Below are positions 25,066-32,962 of a stretch of 35,346 nt of DNA, in pieces; the stretch's first letter is position 1, and every line of letters begins with the position of its first letter. The translations under genes and the position numbers were made by a program. The notes below the pieces were generated by a model, which had not been told where the DNA came from, searched no databases, and worked only from the letters and a program-made list of their open reading frames with translations. Origin of the DNA: an uncultured bacterium (GTDB lineage Bacteria; Planctomycetota; Phycisphaerae; Phycisphaerales; SM1A02); assembly GCA_903911205.1 (NCBI GenBank), contig CAIWCL010000202.1:1-35346 (forward strand). The letters run 5' to 3'.

Positions 25066-26712
25066 ACTTCCGACATCACGCCCGAAAGGGTCGCTCCTCA
25101 CTCGTTGTGGTCGCGGCGGTGCGACCGATGGTTCGACAAGTTTCGCAGGTTCGAACGCGGAAGGGAACACGTCACGCGAAGTTTCATCGACTTCGGTGCC
25201 GATCGGCTGCGTATCTGCCGATGAAGAATCGTCGGGCGCGGCTTCTCCACCACGCGTTTCAAGCGCTCGATCAGCGTCATCTGAGGCACGATCGATCAAG
25301 GCCAGCCCAAGTGCACGCGCCGTGTCAAGCAGCGAAACTTCGCGCAGATACACAAGACGCGGTACCTGCCCACCGACTTCGACGATCGCATCGAACACTG
25401 CCAACGCGCCACCGCGCGAGTCATTTGTTCCAGACGACGCGCCCTTGCGACTCGAACCGCCGCGCTCATCGAACGTTGTCAGCCGCTCAGAAGCAGCGAA
25501 GTCATCACCACCGACCTCGAGTTGCGCAACCACACGAAATCGCCACGCGGTGGACCGTGACGTCACGCGACCGGCGATGCGTGCATGTTCCTCCGCCGAC
25601 AGGACGCGGCGTTCCACGAGCCAGGCGGTATTCGCTCGCTCCGCTGGATCAAGCGACTCTCGCACGCTCTCAACGCGTTCCGCGAATCCATCCGGTAAAC
25701 CTTCCGCTTGCGCAAACGCCTCCAGAACTGGTCGCGGCGCTCGGAGAAGGTCGAGACGGGCTGGAGCGAGTTTGCCCGCGTGCAGCGTATTCTTCGTGAG
25801 AATCTCTTCACGTCGCGAAAGCGGAACACCGCGTGCAAGACACGCTTGCGCAATTCTTCCGTCATCTGGTTCTGCAGGCACATCGCGGGCGGACTCTTCG
25901 ATCGCTTTCAGTTCGGCTTCGTCAAACGCCTCAAGCGCCGCGTCACTGCGACGTTCTTCGACTCCCGTACCGCCCGCACTTTCGCGCGCGGAATCTTCGG
26001 CGCCTGTTGCAGCGATAAGATCAAGCCGCTCTGTACCACTCGCATCAACGAGCGATTCGCGTGCATGTGCGCTCACGAGTGAAATCACAGGTAATTCTGC
26101 GTCGTCAGAGGGACGCTCGTCACTCACGCGATCCCCGCTCACTGTCGCAGTTCGAAGCGGACCAAGAAGCGCCTTCAATGCGCGCACTCGATCGGACTCT
26201 GCAATTTGTGCGAGCACGCTTTCAACACTGGTCCTCTCACGCGCACTCGCAAGCGCCGCGAAAATGGCCTCACGAACTTCATCCGCACCACTCGACTTTC
26301 CCAGGACATCGGTCAAGGTTGCATCGAGCCGAGCAAGCGGAAATTTCGCACCCTCAGGCTCGGCAAATCCGCCGAGAGGCATGGCTACGAGCTGCACTTC
26401 GATGCGCTCCTCGCCATCGACTCGCTCCAACAACGCCGACTCAAGTTCCGGAGTACCGCCCGCAAGTATGCGCGCTCGGTCACGCGCAATCGCGTCGACG
26501 GCGAGTGCAACTCCATCAAGAGCTGCGCTTCGCAGGCGCTCTTCGGCGATGGAAGCGCGCGACGCGGCCGTGGCGGAGCGCGCTGCGAAAATGCTACCTG
26601 TTGCGATGAGAATGGCTGCCGCGAGCACGACGAGCACCGCGACAAGCACAAAACCCCTTGTTTTTTGCGCGGTTCGAACCCCGCGACGCGAACTGAGGAG
26701 GAGTTGGTTCAA
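25048..26712 (-). CDS. gspK: GspK-like minor pseudopilin, large
   Basis: GspK caps the pseudopilus tip with GspI and GspJ. The N-terminus MNQLLLSSRRGVRTAQKTRG|FVLVAVLVVLAAAILIATGS is a type III prepilin signal: basic leader, Gly, hydrophobic helix. It lacks the Glu at +5, which is characteristic of GspK. The remaining body includes a helix-hairpin-helix-like region (TLHAGKLAPARLDLLRAPRPVLEAFAQAEGLP), as in GspK proteins. At 554 residues it is much longer than the usual roughly 330, owing to acidic and Ser/Arg-rich insertions. The start is a TTG overlapping the gspJ stop codon (TTGA), with GAGG a few bases upstream; this fits the 4-bp overlap style of the operon. The stop codon lies in a 17-bp repeat array. 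Confidence 0.85.
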   Translation of the reverse strand: MNQLLLSSRRGVRTAQKTRGFVLVAVLVVLAAAILIATGSIFAARSATAASRASIAEERLRSAALDGVALAVDAIARDRARILAGGTPELESALLERVDGEERIEVQLVAMPLGGFAEPEGAKFPLARLDATLTDVLGKSSGADEVREAIFAALASARERTSVESVLAQIAESDRVRALKALLGPLRTATVSGDRVSDERPSDDAELPVISLVSAHARESLVDASGTERLDLIAATGAEDSARESAGGTGVEERRSDAALEAFDEAELKAIEESARDVPAEPDDGRIAQACLARGVPLSRREEILTKNTLHAGKLAPARLDLLRAPRPVLEAFAQAEGLPDGFAERVESVRESLDPAERANTAWLVERRVLSAEEHARIAGRVTSRSTAWRFRVVAQLEVGGDDFAASERLTTFDERGGSSRKGASSGTNDSRGGALAVFDAIVEVGGQVPRLVYLREVSLLDTARALGLALIDRASDDADRALETRGGEAAPDDSSSADTQPIGTEVDETSRDVFPSAFEPAKLVEPSVAPPRPQRVRSDPFGRDVGSAGASK

Positions 26713-27440
26713 GGCGCCTCGCTCTCTTTCCTGAAATCGTCTGCGGTGTCATCCGCGATGGCGCGCCGCGCAAGCGGATCCACGCGAGGCGCTCCAGCGA
26801 TGCGGAAGAATCGCCGACGATCCGGGGAGTCCGCCAACATGTCGGCAGATCCTTCGCGGTCGAGTCCAAGTTCTGGATCAACCGACGCGTCGCCGTCCTG
26901 TGGATTGTCCTCGCCAAACCAAATCGAAATCTCAACACCAACGGGAAACATGGCATCATCGCGACTGTCGAACGCGTCTCGCCATCCCCGTTCACTGAGG
27001 TAGCGGATGCGAATCGTCCGCACCGGAACATCAATGATGTCGCGTCGATCTCCGCGCGAGATCTCGATCCGCCCCGCGCTCGCGAGAAAACGTACTTCGC
27101 AGCGCTCGCGGTCCGCGAAAAGTGGCGCATCACCTTGACCAAGCCCTACGCCGCTCCGCACAATTCGGAGTGTGGATTCATTTCCACCAACGCCTGCGCC
27201 AAATTGTGGATCGACAACAACTGCGGTCGCGAGTGCGCGATCCACAAGCGCGAAGACCGCGTCCGCGCATTCCACGCGCTCGATCGTTGTCGTCAGACGC
27301 GCGCGCGCGTCGCTGAGATTGATAAGAAATCCGGAGAGCGCACCAACGAGCGCGGCGATGATCGCGAGACCAACCATCACTTCAAGCAGCGTGAAACCAC
27401 GCTTCGACGCCACGTCGAAAAAGCGCGCCTTGCGTCTCAT
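26709..27440 (-). CDS. gspJ: GspJ-like minor pseudopilin
   Basis: The 243-residue product begins MRRKARFFDVASKRG|FTLLEVMVGLAIIAALVGALSGFL, a textbook prepilin cleavage site with Glu at +5. The following domain shows the GspJ pattern: a strand with ESTLRIVRSG near the middle, VEVRF/IEISRGD strands, and VRTIRIRYLSERGWRDAFDSRDDAMFPVGVEISIWF, close to the 'F.Y....W...W......P..v.l.l' signature of GspJ. The ATG overlaps the gspI stop codon (ATGA) and its own stop overlaps the gspK start. The C-terminal 60 residues are acidic and add to the normal length. It probably sits in the pseudopilus tip complex. Confidence 0.88.
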   Translation of the reverse strand: MRRKARFFDVASKRGFTLLEVMVGLAIIAALVGALSGFLINLSDARARLTTTIERVECADAVFALVDRALATAVVVDPQFGAGVGGNESTLRIVRSGVGLGQGDAPLFADRERCEVRFLASAGRIEISRGDRRDIIDVPVRTIRIRYLSERGWRDAFDSRDDAMFPVGVEISIWFGEDNPQDGDASVDPELGLDREGSADMLADSPDRRRFFRIAGAPRVDPLARRAIADDTADDFRKESEAP

Positions 27441-27886
27441 GGCGAGCCCCCCTCGCGCCTCGTGTCTTCGGCTGCGATCACACGGTCGATGGTTGTGATG
27501 ATTGTCCCGCCTCCATCGCCGCCAACATCGCGTGCGCGAACGGTGGCGCGCGCCAAACGAACACCATCACCTGCACCGATGGGCAGGATTTCGAGTGAGA
27601 CATCAAGTTCGGGATCTCGATGCGCGCCCGCTGAACCCTCTTCGTCATCGACGCCGCCATCGAAATCACCAATGGCAACGAGCCCGGCGTCGAGTTCTGC
27701 CAGTCGCGATTGCGCAAGATCCATCGCGCGAGCGCGAAGATCCGTTCGCCGCGCACCATCGATGGCGCTCCGCATTGCGCCGAGTACGAGGATCGCGCCG
27801 CCGACGAAAAGCGCCATCGCCAACAAGAGTTCGAGGAGTACACCACCACGGCGATTGCGCGCGTATTCCTTCGCAGCTCTGGTCAC
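27437..27886 (-). CDS. gspI: GspI-like minor pseudopilin
   Basis: The product has a prepilin-like segment YARNRRGG|VLLELLLAMALFVGGAILVLGAMRSAI with Glu near +4/+5, followed by helix continuation (RARAMDLAQSRLAEL), which matches GspI proteins (AxxLAxxxLAEL). The track ORF starts at 27970 and would give a 42-residue leader without a ribosome site. The GTG at 27886 lies 5 nt after GGGAG and leaves a normal leader of about 15 residues, so I prefer it. The rest is a short beta domain with DPELDVSLEILPI. The order H-I-J-K and the 4-bp overlap with gspJ support the assignment. The Gly-Gly before the hydrophobic stretch and the absence of a Phe at +1 are mild departures from consensus. Confidence 0.8.
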   Translation of the reverse strand: MTRAAKEYARNRRGGVLLELLLAMALFVGGAILVLGAMRSAIDGARRTDLRARAMDLAQSRLAELDAGLVAIGDFDGGVDDEEGSAGAHRDPELDVSLEILPIGAGDGVRLARATVRARDVGGDGGGTIITTIDRVIAAEDTRREGGSP

Positions 27887-27891
27887 CGATT

Positions 27892-27896
27892 CTCCC
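27892..27896 (-). promoter_or_regulatory. Ribosome-binding site favouring a GTG start for gspI
   Basis: GGGAG on the minus strand, 5 nt before the GTG at 27886. The alternative ATG at 27970 has only CGCTGATCGCG upstream, which contains the gspH stop and no ribosome site. Confidence 0.5.
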
Positions 27897-27975
27897 GCAC
27901 GCCGCACCACACGTACCCGCTTCGGAAGCGTCGTCGACGATGTGATGGCCGACGCAGGATCCTCGCGCATCGCGA

Positions 27976-28725
27976 TCAGCGCCGACGCGCCGCTCCCGCG
28001 TTGTCGCGATTCGCTTCCGCGCTTCCGGGTGCCGAAGGATCAGCGGCCTCGGCCGGAAGATCAAACTCGGGGCGAACAAATTCCTCAAGATCACTGTCCG
28101 GGCGCTTTGACTCTTCGACAACGCGCGCACGCCCCGTCGCACGGTCAACACGCATCGCGCGTGCAATGCCGGCGTCCGTTCGCAACAGAAAGACAGGAGC
28201 CATGAGCACCGTTCCATCAGGGAGGAAGAGTGCCAGTGTTTGCCCTGTGAGCGCGCCATCGGTGCCTGCGGCCGCGTTATTTTCTGATTGCTCATCCGCA
28301 GACTCGTCGCCGTTTGCCGCATCGACCGCGAGCGACATGCCATTCGGGAGCGAGAAAGACGCCCACTCCGCATCAATCGAAGATTGCGGAAGACCGTCTC
28401 TCGTCCAAAGATCGCCGCGGGAAACAACCTCACTGTCGTCGGAAGTACTGAGATCAATCCACCGAGCTTCGATGCTGCGCTGCCCGTCGGTATCGGAGGC
28501 CACAACTTCAACCGCTCGGCCTTCCTCACGCGCAGCCGCGCGGGCCATCAGCATTTGCATGGCAATGCGATCGCCCGCGTCATCGAGTTCGCGACTTCCA
28601 AGCCAACCGAGCGACCACGGCAGCGCAACCGCGGCAATGGCGATCACGATGCCGATCACAATCAAGATCTCGACCAGCGAGAATCCGCGGTGTCGCAGCA
28701 ATGATGAACGCGTGGAGCGCTGCAT
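27976..28725 (-). CDS. gspH: GspH-like minor pseudopilin
   Basis: The 249-residue protein starts MQRSTRSSLLRHRG|FSLVEILIVIGIVIAIAAVALPW, a canonical prepilin signal with Glu at +5 and the proline bend of the N-terminal helix. The domain follows the GspH/FimT plan: a helix with MQMLMARAAAREEGRAVEVV (compare 'l...l..AR.eAi.r...v.l'), then a beta domain (WASFSLPNGMSLAVDA, LALFLPDGTVLMAPVFLLR). It is longer than usual because of acidic loops (DESADEQSENN) and a C-terminal Glu/Ala-rich tail of about 40 residues. Being between gspG and gspI supports the call. Confidence 0.88.
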   Translation of the reverse strand: MQRSTRSSLLRHRGFSLVEILIVIGIVIAIAAVALPWSLGWLGSRELDDAGDRIAMQMLMARAAAREEGRAVEVVASDTDGQRSIEARWIDLSTSDDSEVVSRGDLWTRDGLPQSSIDAEWASFSLPNGMSLAVDAANGDESADEQSENNAAAGTDGALTGQTLALFLPDGTVLMAPVFLLRTDAGIARAMRVDRATGRARVVEESKRPDSDLEEFVRPEFDLPAEAADPSAPGSAEANRDNAGAARRR

Positions 28726-28790
28726 GTCTTCGGTTCGAAATCTCGGAAAGGACCGTCACTGAGGGGGCGAAAATGTACGCGTGACGCGCG

Positions 28791-29339
28791 TCAGCCGCCA
28801 GATGCGCCACCCGAAGCGCCGCCCGAAGATCCGCCCGAAGATCCGCCACTGAAATCGCTGAACTCGCCATCCGCTTGTTCGCGGCGACCGTCATGGTTCG
28901 TAATGTCGTCTTCGGTGCCTTCTTGCTTATCCGGCCCGATCGAGATGATGTCGTAGTTCTGGCCTTCGATGATCGTGCTGGGTGCGCGGAAGATCCACTC
29001 GCTACCCCATGTGTCCTTCGGCTTCGGCTCCTTGAGGTACGGCTCGCCGTACTTCGCCTTGTCTTCGTCGTTGGCAATCGCTTCCTTGGACCAAAGAACC
29101 GCAAGCCCCTCTTCCTCGGTCGGGAAGCGCTTCATTTCAACGCGAAATCGGTCGAGCGCATCTTCGAAGGTCTTCAACTGCACTCGCGTCAACTGCACGT
29201 CGGCCTTTTCGCTCGCGCCGAGCACGTTGACGAGGACAAGGCTGCCGATCGCGAGAAGAATCCCGATGACAATCAAAAGCTCGAGAATGGTGAAGCCTGA
29301 GCGACGGGCGACGCGGCGGCGATGCAGCGGGTTCGACAT
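28791..29339 (-). CDS. gspG: GspG major pseudopilin
   Basis: GspG is the main subunit of the periplasmic pseudopilus. The ATG at 29339 is preceded by GGAG at 6-nt spacing and gives MSNPLHRRRVARRSG|FTILELLIVIGILLAIGSLVLVNV. The track start at 29438 would add 33 unneeded residues. The 182-residue product has the GspG features: DVQLTRVQLKTFEDALDRFRVEMKRFPTEEEGLAVL, LKEPKPKDTWGSEWIF (equivalent of the PKDPWGNPY loop) and the calcium-site-like C-terminal loop YDIISIGPDKQEGTEDDI. Unusually it ends with a tail of GGSS/GGAS repeats coded by 12-bp DNA repeats (about 28795-28850). The 221 bp between gspG and gspF hold no feature I can support. Confidence 0.95.
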   Translation of the reverse strand: MSNPLHRRRVARRSGFTILELLIVIGILLAIGSLVLVNVLGASEKADVQLTRVQLKTFEDALDRFRVEMKRFPTEEEGLAVLWSKEAIANDEDKAKYGEPYLKEPKPKDTWGSEWIFRAPSTIIEGQNYDIISIGPDKQEGTEDDITNHDGRREQADGEFSDFSGGSSGGSSGGASGGASGG

Positions 29340-29560
29340 GAAGTTCTCCAGAAGTGGACTTGGGGTCGCGAGTTTACCGCTCCACTCTCGAAGTGCGGCA
29401 CGTTCGAAGGGTTCGAGGGAAAAATCCGACGATCGCACCGCGTGCCTTTATCGGTCACATCGCCGCGTCTGCGGGCTTCACGATAGCCAAAGCCAGCTGC
29501 AGGTCGTGCATGTCCGTGCGAGGGAGACGCGCTGTTTGTGCGATGTCTGTGCGCGACAAG

Positions 29561-30745
29561 TCAGAGTTGTGACGACATCCGCATCATCGGCACCACAAGC
29601 GCGACGAAAATGAACATGACAACGCACGCGATGAGGAGCAGCATTGCTGGCTCCATCAGCTTCAACAGCGTTGCAAGCATGCGATCGATGCGCGACTCCA
29701 GTGTGTCGGCAAGTCGTACGAGCACCGACGGCAGATTGTTTGCGCTCTCGCCGACGGAGATCATCTCGATCACGTCTTCACTAAAGAACCCACTCTCGGC
29801 AAGCGGGGTGGCGAGCGCCTCACCGTGACGAACAGACTCGGCGGCTCGTTGAATGGCCGCCGCGAGGATTGGATTTCCAGCGCTTTCACGCGCGATTTCA
29901 AGCGCGGCAAGCATCGGAATACCGTTCTCGAGAAGCGTTCCGAGCATGCGTGCAAAACGCGCAACGGCGATCGACGAGAGCAGCGTTCCGATGAATGGCA
30001 ATCGCATCGCACGCGCAAGAAGCGCGAGTCGTACGACGCTCGATCGAAATGTGAACCAAGCCAATACCACCAGAATGACTGCCGCGACCGCGGCGAGCCA
30101 TGGACTTCCGGTCACGAAAGAACTCGTGCCTAGAAGGATGCGCGTTGGAAGCGGCAACTCCGGCATCTTGGAGAAATACTCTTCGAATTTCGGCACGAAG
30201 AAGACAAGTGATGCAACAACAACGCCCGCGCCGACGAGGAGAAGCACGACTGGATACAGCAAGTTTCCGAGCACACGTCCGCGCAAATCGGCCTGCTGTT
30301 CAAGCAGCGTCGCAAGCCGAGCGAGAACGTTTTCGAGGAACGCGCCGCGCTCACCCGCACGGACCATCGCCACGTGCACCGAAGCGAAGACGCGTTCGTC
30401 ACGCGCCATCGCGTCTGCGAGGCGATCACCTGACGCGATCCCATCCGCAACGGCACCCCAAGAAACAGCGAGCGCGGGGCTCGATTTTGATCGCGCAAGA
30501 ATGCGCAGTGCGCGCAAGAGCGGCACACCCGACCGCAAGAGTTCCGAGAGTTGTCGGTAACTCGCCGCGAGCGCGCGCACGCTCACGCGCTTCCCACGAC
30601 GCACGGCGGCCGTGAGCGAAATCTCGATGGGCGCGAGCCCGCGTGCAGCGAGATCGCCGAGTATCGCCGATTCGTTCGCCGCCTCCGCGCGTCCTTTGAC
30701 GCGTCGTCCGTCGGCACTCCGTGCGATGTAGGCATAGGTCGGCAC
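29561..30745 (-). CDS. gspF: GspF inner-membrane platform protein
   Basis: GspF is the polytopic core of the inner-membrane platform that drives pseudopilus assembly. Two T2SSF domains are visible. The first has SYRQLSELLRSGVPLLRALRIL and MVRAGERGAFLENVLARLATLLEQQADLRGRV; the second has VARFARMLGTLLENGIPMLAALEIARES and MISVGESANNLPSVLVRLADTLESRID. Three hydrophobic segments are present (NLLYPVVLLLVGAGVVVASLVFFVP, WLAAVAAVILVVLAWFTF, and the final AMLLLIACVVMFIFVALVVPMM). I start it at the GTG at 30745, because VPTYAYIARSADGRRVKG is the standard GspF N-terminus. The track ATG at 30799 would read through a strong hairpin (30765-30786). It is the first machinery gene; no gspE precedes it, which is unusual for a gspEF pair. 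Confidence 0.93.
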   Translation of the reverse strand: MPTYAYIARSADGRRVKGRAEAANESAILGDLAARGLAPIEISLTAAVRRGKRVSVRALAASYRQLSELLRSGVPLLRALRILARSKSSPALAVSWGAVADGIASGDRLADAMARDERVFASVHVAMVRAGERGAFLENVLARLATLLEQQADLRGRVLGNLLYPVVLLLVGAGVVVASLVFFVPKFEEYFSKMPELPLPTRILLGTSSFVTGSPWLAAVAAVILVVLAWFTFRSSVVRLALLARAMRLPFIGTLLSSIAVARFARMLGTLLENGIPMLAALEIARESAGNPILAAAIQRAAESVRHGEALATPLAESGFFSEDVIEMISVGESANNLPSVLVRLADTLESRIDRMLATLLKLMEPAMLLLIACVVMFIFVALVVPMMRMSSQL

Positions 30746-30764
30746 GGTGAGATTGTAAAAGCCG

Positions 30765-30786
30765 CGCGCACCGTTTCCGGTGCGCG
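30765..30786 (-). terminator. Hairpin between the upstream exoprotein gene and gspF
   Basis: CGCGCACCG-TTTC-CGGTGCGCG (plus-strand reading) is a perfect 9-bp stem. On the minus strand it is followed by GCGGCTTTTAC, a short imperfect T-tract. It would partly terminate transcription from the exoprotein gene and lies just before the preferred gspF start. Confidence 0.45.
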
Positions 30787-30916
30787 AAGCCACATGCATC
30801 GATCGTTCCCCCGGAAAGGGGTATTCATTTCTTCCGATTCGCGCCTTCGCAACATGCCGAGCAGGGCAACGAAGCCCTCCGTCACATGGTTTGCGGACGC
30901 AACGGGCGCTCGCGCT

Positions 30917-31756
30917 TCAGCGGCGACGGCGAGCCACAAGACCCGCGAGCGCGATGAGCGCGATGGCGCCCGGTGCCGGAACTGCGGCCTGTTCAAAGAC
31001 GAGTTCGACGCCCCACTTCTCTCCGAGACCAGCTTCGCTCACTTCGAGCGTGATGCCCTGTGCGAGGAGAAGGCCACCGTAGGTCGGGGCGGTGCCGCCA
31101 CCTTGACCTTCGGTTTCGCCTTGGCTGCCGCCGCCCGATTGTCCGATGCCAGTGCCGCTTCCTTCGCCGCTACCTGAGCCAGAACCGGAACCCGAGCCCG
31201 AGCCTGAGCCCGAACCACCGGCAGAGCCGGGATTGTGCAAGAAGCCGCTGAACTGCATGATCGCGCGACCGTTCGCACCGAGCGAAACGAAGTGTTGGCT
31301 GTTGAAGTGTTGATCGCCGCTGACGGCGTCGCAGGTGTACGTGCGAGTACGGAGGATGTCGGAAGATTCGATGGAGTGTTCCGCAACGCCGCCGCTGTAC
31401 GCGCACTGCACCACGCCAGCTGGAATCGCGCCGGCGATGCGCATCATGTCGATGTCGGCACCAGGGCTCCAGTTGCTGTAGCTGTTGCCACCCGCGTCAT
31501 AGACGCGCACTTCGGTGAGCGCGAGATCGCCACCAAGGCTCATCGCGATCGCGTGGAGGTCGAAGCGGGTGACAGTACGGGTCGCGGAAGGATCGAGGGC
31601 GCTCGAGACGGCCGACGCGTAGGCACCGGTGTACTCGATGGCCGGGCGCGGCGAGATTTGGCGCACGGTTCCGACGTTGACGACAATGGCGGCGCTCGAG
31701 AGCGACGCGATGGTGAGCGAAGCAAGAACGCTAGCGAGAGCAGTGTGGCGATGCAT
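30917..31756 (-). CDS. Secreted protein with Gly-Ser linker and PAP-type C-terminal sorting tail
   Basis: The 279-residue product has a signal peptide (MHRHTALASVLASLTIASLSSA) and an N-terminal beta-rich domain (about 24-170) containing YDAGGNSYSNWSPG and a pair of cysteines. A low-complexity (GS)n/GEG linker of about 45 residues follows, coded by short GAGCCC-type DNA repeats near 31180-31220. Next is a short domain (LLLAQGITLEVSEAGLGEKWGVELVFEQ). The tail VPAPGAIALIALAGLVARRRR is a clear planctomycete PEP-CTERM-like sorting signal. The family is not recognised. It lies at the head of the secretion locus in the same direction, but a hairpin separates it from gspF, so it may be a substrate or just a neighbour. 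Confidence 0.8.
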   Translation of the reverse strand: MHRHTALASVLASLTIASLSSAAIVVNVGTVRQISPRPAIEYTGAYASAVSSALDPSATRTVTRFDLHAIAMSLGGDLALTEVRVYDAGGNSYSNWSPGADIDMMRIAGAIPAGVVQCAYSGGVAEHSIESSDILRTRTYTCDAVSGDQHFNSQHFVSLGANGRAIMQFSGFLHNPGSAGGSGSGSGSGSGSGSGSGEGSGTGIGQSGGGSQGETEGQGGGTAPTYGGLLLAQGITLEVSEAGLGEKWGVELVFEQAAVPAPGAIALIALAGLVARRRR

Positions 31757-31919
31757 GTCTCAAGATGTCCTTTCCGTGTCCGCGCTGCGTGGTCCGCGGG
31801 AGCGACCGGGCTCCGTGTGGCGGGCGTGCGCTTGACAACCGAAGAGTGCATTGCGTTGCGAGGATTCCAAGCAACTTGAGCGTGTCCCTCGCTCTTCGTG
31901 GTTGGGCACTGCGGACTAT

Positions 31920-31941
31920 GCGGTTTGTGCAGGCAAACCGC
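31920..31941. other. Perfect 8-bp stem-loop upstream of the BtuF-like gene
   Basis: GCGGTTTG-TGCAGG-CAAACCGC lies 62 bp before the ATG at 32004, in the divergent spacer. No T-tract follows. A TTGACA hexamer at 31832-31837 could be a -35 box for the plus strand, but no matching -10 was found. The hairpin could be an RNA structure in a leader or a protein site. I see no B12-box consensus, so I do not call a cobalamin riboswitch. Confidence 0.35.
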
Positions 31942-32003
31942 GTCGATTCGCTGTGCGATCGCGCCGTCTGTGCGGACTTTGCATGGGCGCTACCCTGCGC
32001 TCC

Positions 32004-32927
32004 ATGCGTGTCGTGAGCCTCCTTCCATCCGCAACTGAACTTCTCGCAAGCGCCGTTGACCCCGAAACGCTCGCACGGATCCTCGTGGGGCGCAGCCATG
32101 AGTGCGACTTTCCTGCGGGACTGAAGGATGTACCCGTGCTCACCAAGTCACGCACGCATGGCGGCGCATCTGCCGCGATCGATGCAGAAGTTTCCGCCGC
32201 ACTTGCAAGCGGTACGAGTTTGTATGAACTCGATGAGCGGCTGCTCGGCGAACTCGCGCCTGATGTCATTCTCACGCAGAGTCTGTGCGATGTCTGCTCG
32301 ATCGAGCTCCGCACCGTCGAGCGCATTGCCGCGACATTGCCAACGAAACCCATCGTTGTGAACCTCGATCCAAAGAGCATCTTCGATGTGTTTGATGATC
32401 TCTTGCGCGTGGGAGACGCATGCGGTTTCGCGTCGCGTGCAGAGGCAGCGATGGTTGCACTTCGAGCGCGCTATTGGAGCGCGGTGGACTACGTGAACCC
32501 GTATGTGCCGGGTCCTGAGGTGCTGTTTCTCGAGTGGTGCGACCCCGCCTTCTGCGGAGGGCACTGGACGCCCGCGCTCATCGAAGCAGCGGGCGCGCGA
32601 CATTCACTGAATGCCGCCGGCGCAAAGTCGCGACGCGTTTCGCCTGAAGAAATCCTCGAGTCAGCGCCTGAGCGCGTGGTTGTTTGTCCATGCGGCTTCG
32701 ATCTCGCGCGCGTGCGGCAAGAGCACGACGCTCTGACCAGAACACGATGGTGGTCGCTCTTGCCCGCAGTTCTTGAAGCACGCGCGGGCTCGATTGCGCT
32801 CGTCGATGGCAATCAAATGTTCAATCGCCCTGGGCCACGCCTTGTCAATGCCTTCGAGTGGCTTGTCGCGTGGATCAATGGACGCGATGAGCTGATTCCT
32901 CAAGATTTCCCGGTTGAGTATGTGTGA
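32004..32927 (+). CDS. Cobalamin-binding / BtuF-like periplasmic-binding-fold protein without signal peptide
   Basis: The 307-residue protein has the fold of BtuF-type substrate-binding proteins: MRVVSLLPSATELLASAV, GRSHECDFPAG (30-40), then TQSLCDVCSIEL (91-102), LFLEWCDPAFCGGHWTPALIEAAG, and the C-terminal GPRLVNAFEWLVAWI. The HECDFP and LCDVC motifs mark a subgroup often annotated cobalamin-binding protein. There is no signal peptide at the ATG at 32004, so the product is probably cytoplasmic or start-dependent. The track start at 31851 adds 51 residues with no export signal and runs through the leader hairpin, so I reject it. No transporter permease or ATPase gene is adjacent. The function is inferred from the family; a Cys/His-rich pocket could also bind metal or heme. 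Confidence 0.8.
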   Translation: MRVVSLLPSATELLASAVDPETLARILVGRSHECDFPAGLKDVPVLTKSRTHGGASAAIDAEVSAALASGTSLYELDERLLGELAPDVILTQSLCDVCSIELRTVERIAATLPTKPIVVNLDPKSIFDVFDDLLRVGDACGFASRAEAAMVALRARYWSAVDYVNPYVPGPEVLFLEWCDPAFCGGHWTPALIEAAGARHSLNAAGAKSRRVSPEEILESAPERVVVCPCGFDLARVRQEHDALTRTRWWSLLPAVLEARAGSIALVDGNQMFNRPGPRLVNAFEWLVAWINGRDELIPQDFPVEYV

Positions 32928-32962
32928 AACCCTCGCTGCGCGTTGGTAGGCTTTCGCACGTG

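Noticed and set aside
24956-26734. 592-aa plus-strand ORF opposite gspK
   Set aside because: Composition is dominated by Ser/Arg/Ala with no domain pattern. The minus-strand gspK has a prepilin signal and fits the operon.
31757-32003. Cobalamin riboswitch before the BtuF-like gene
   Set aside because: No B12-box consensus or the expected multi-stem layout could be found; only one simple hairpin is present.
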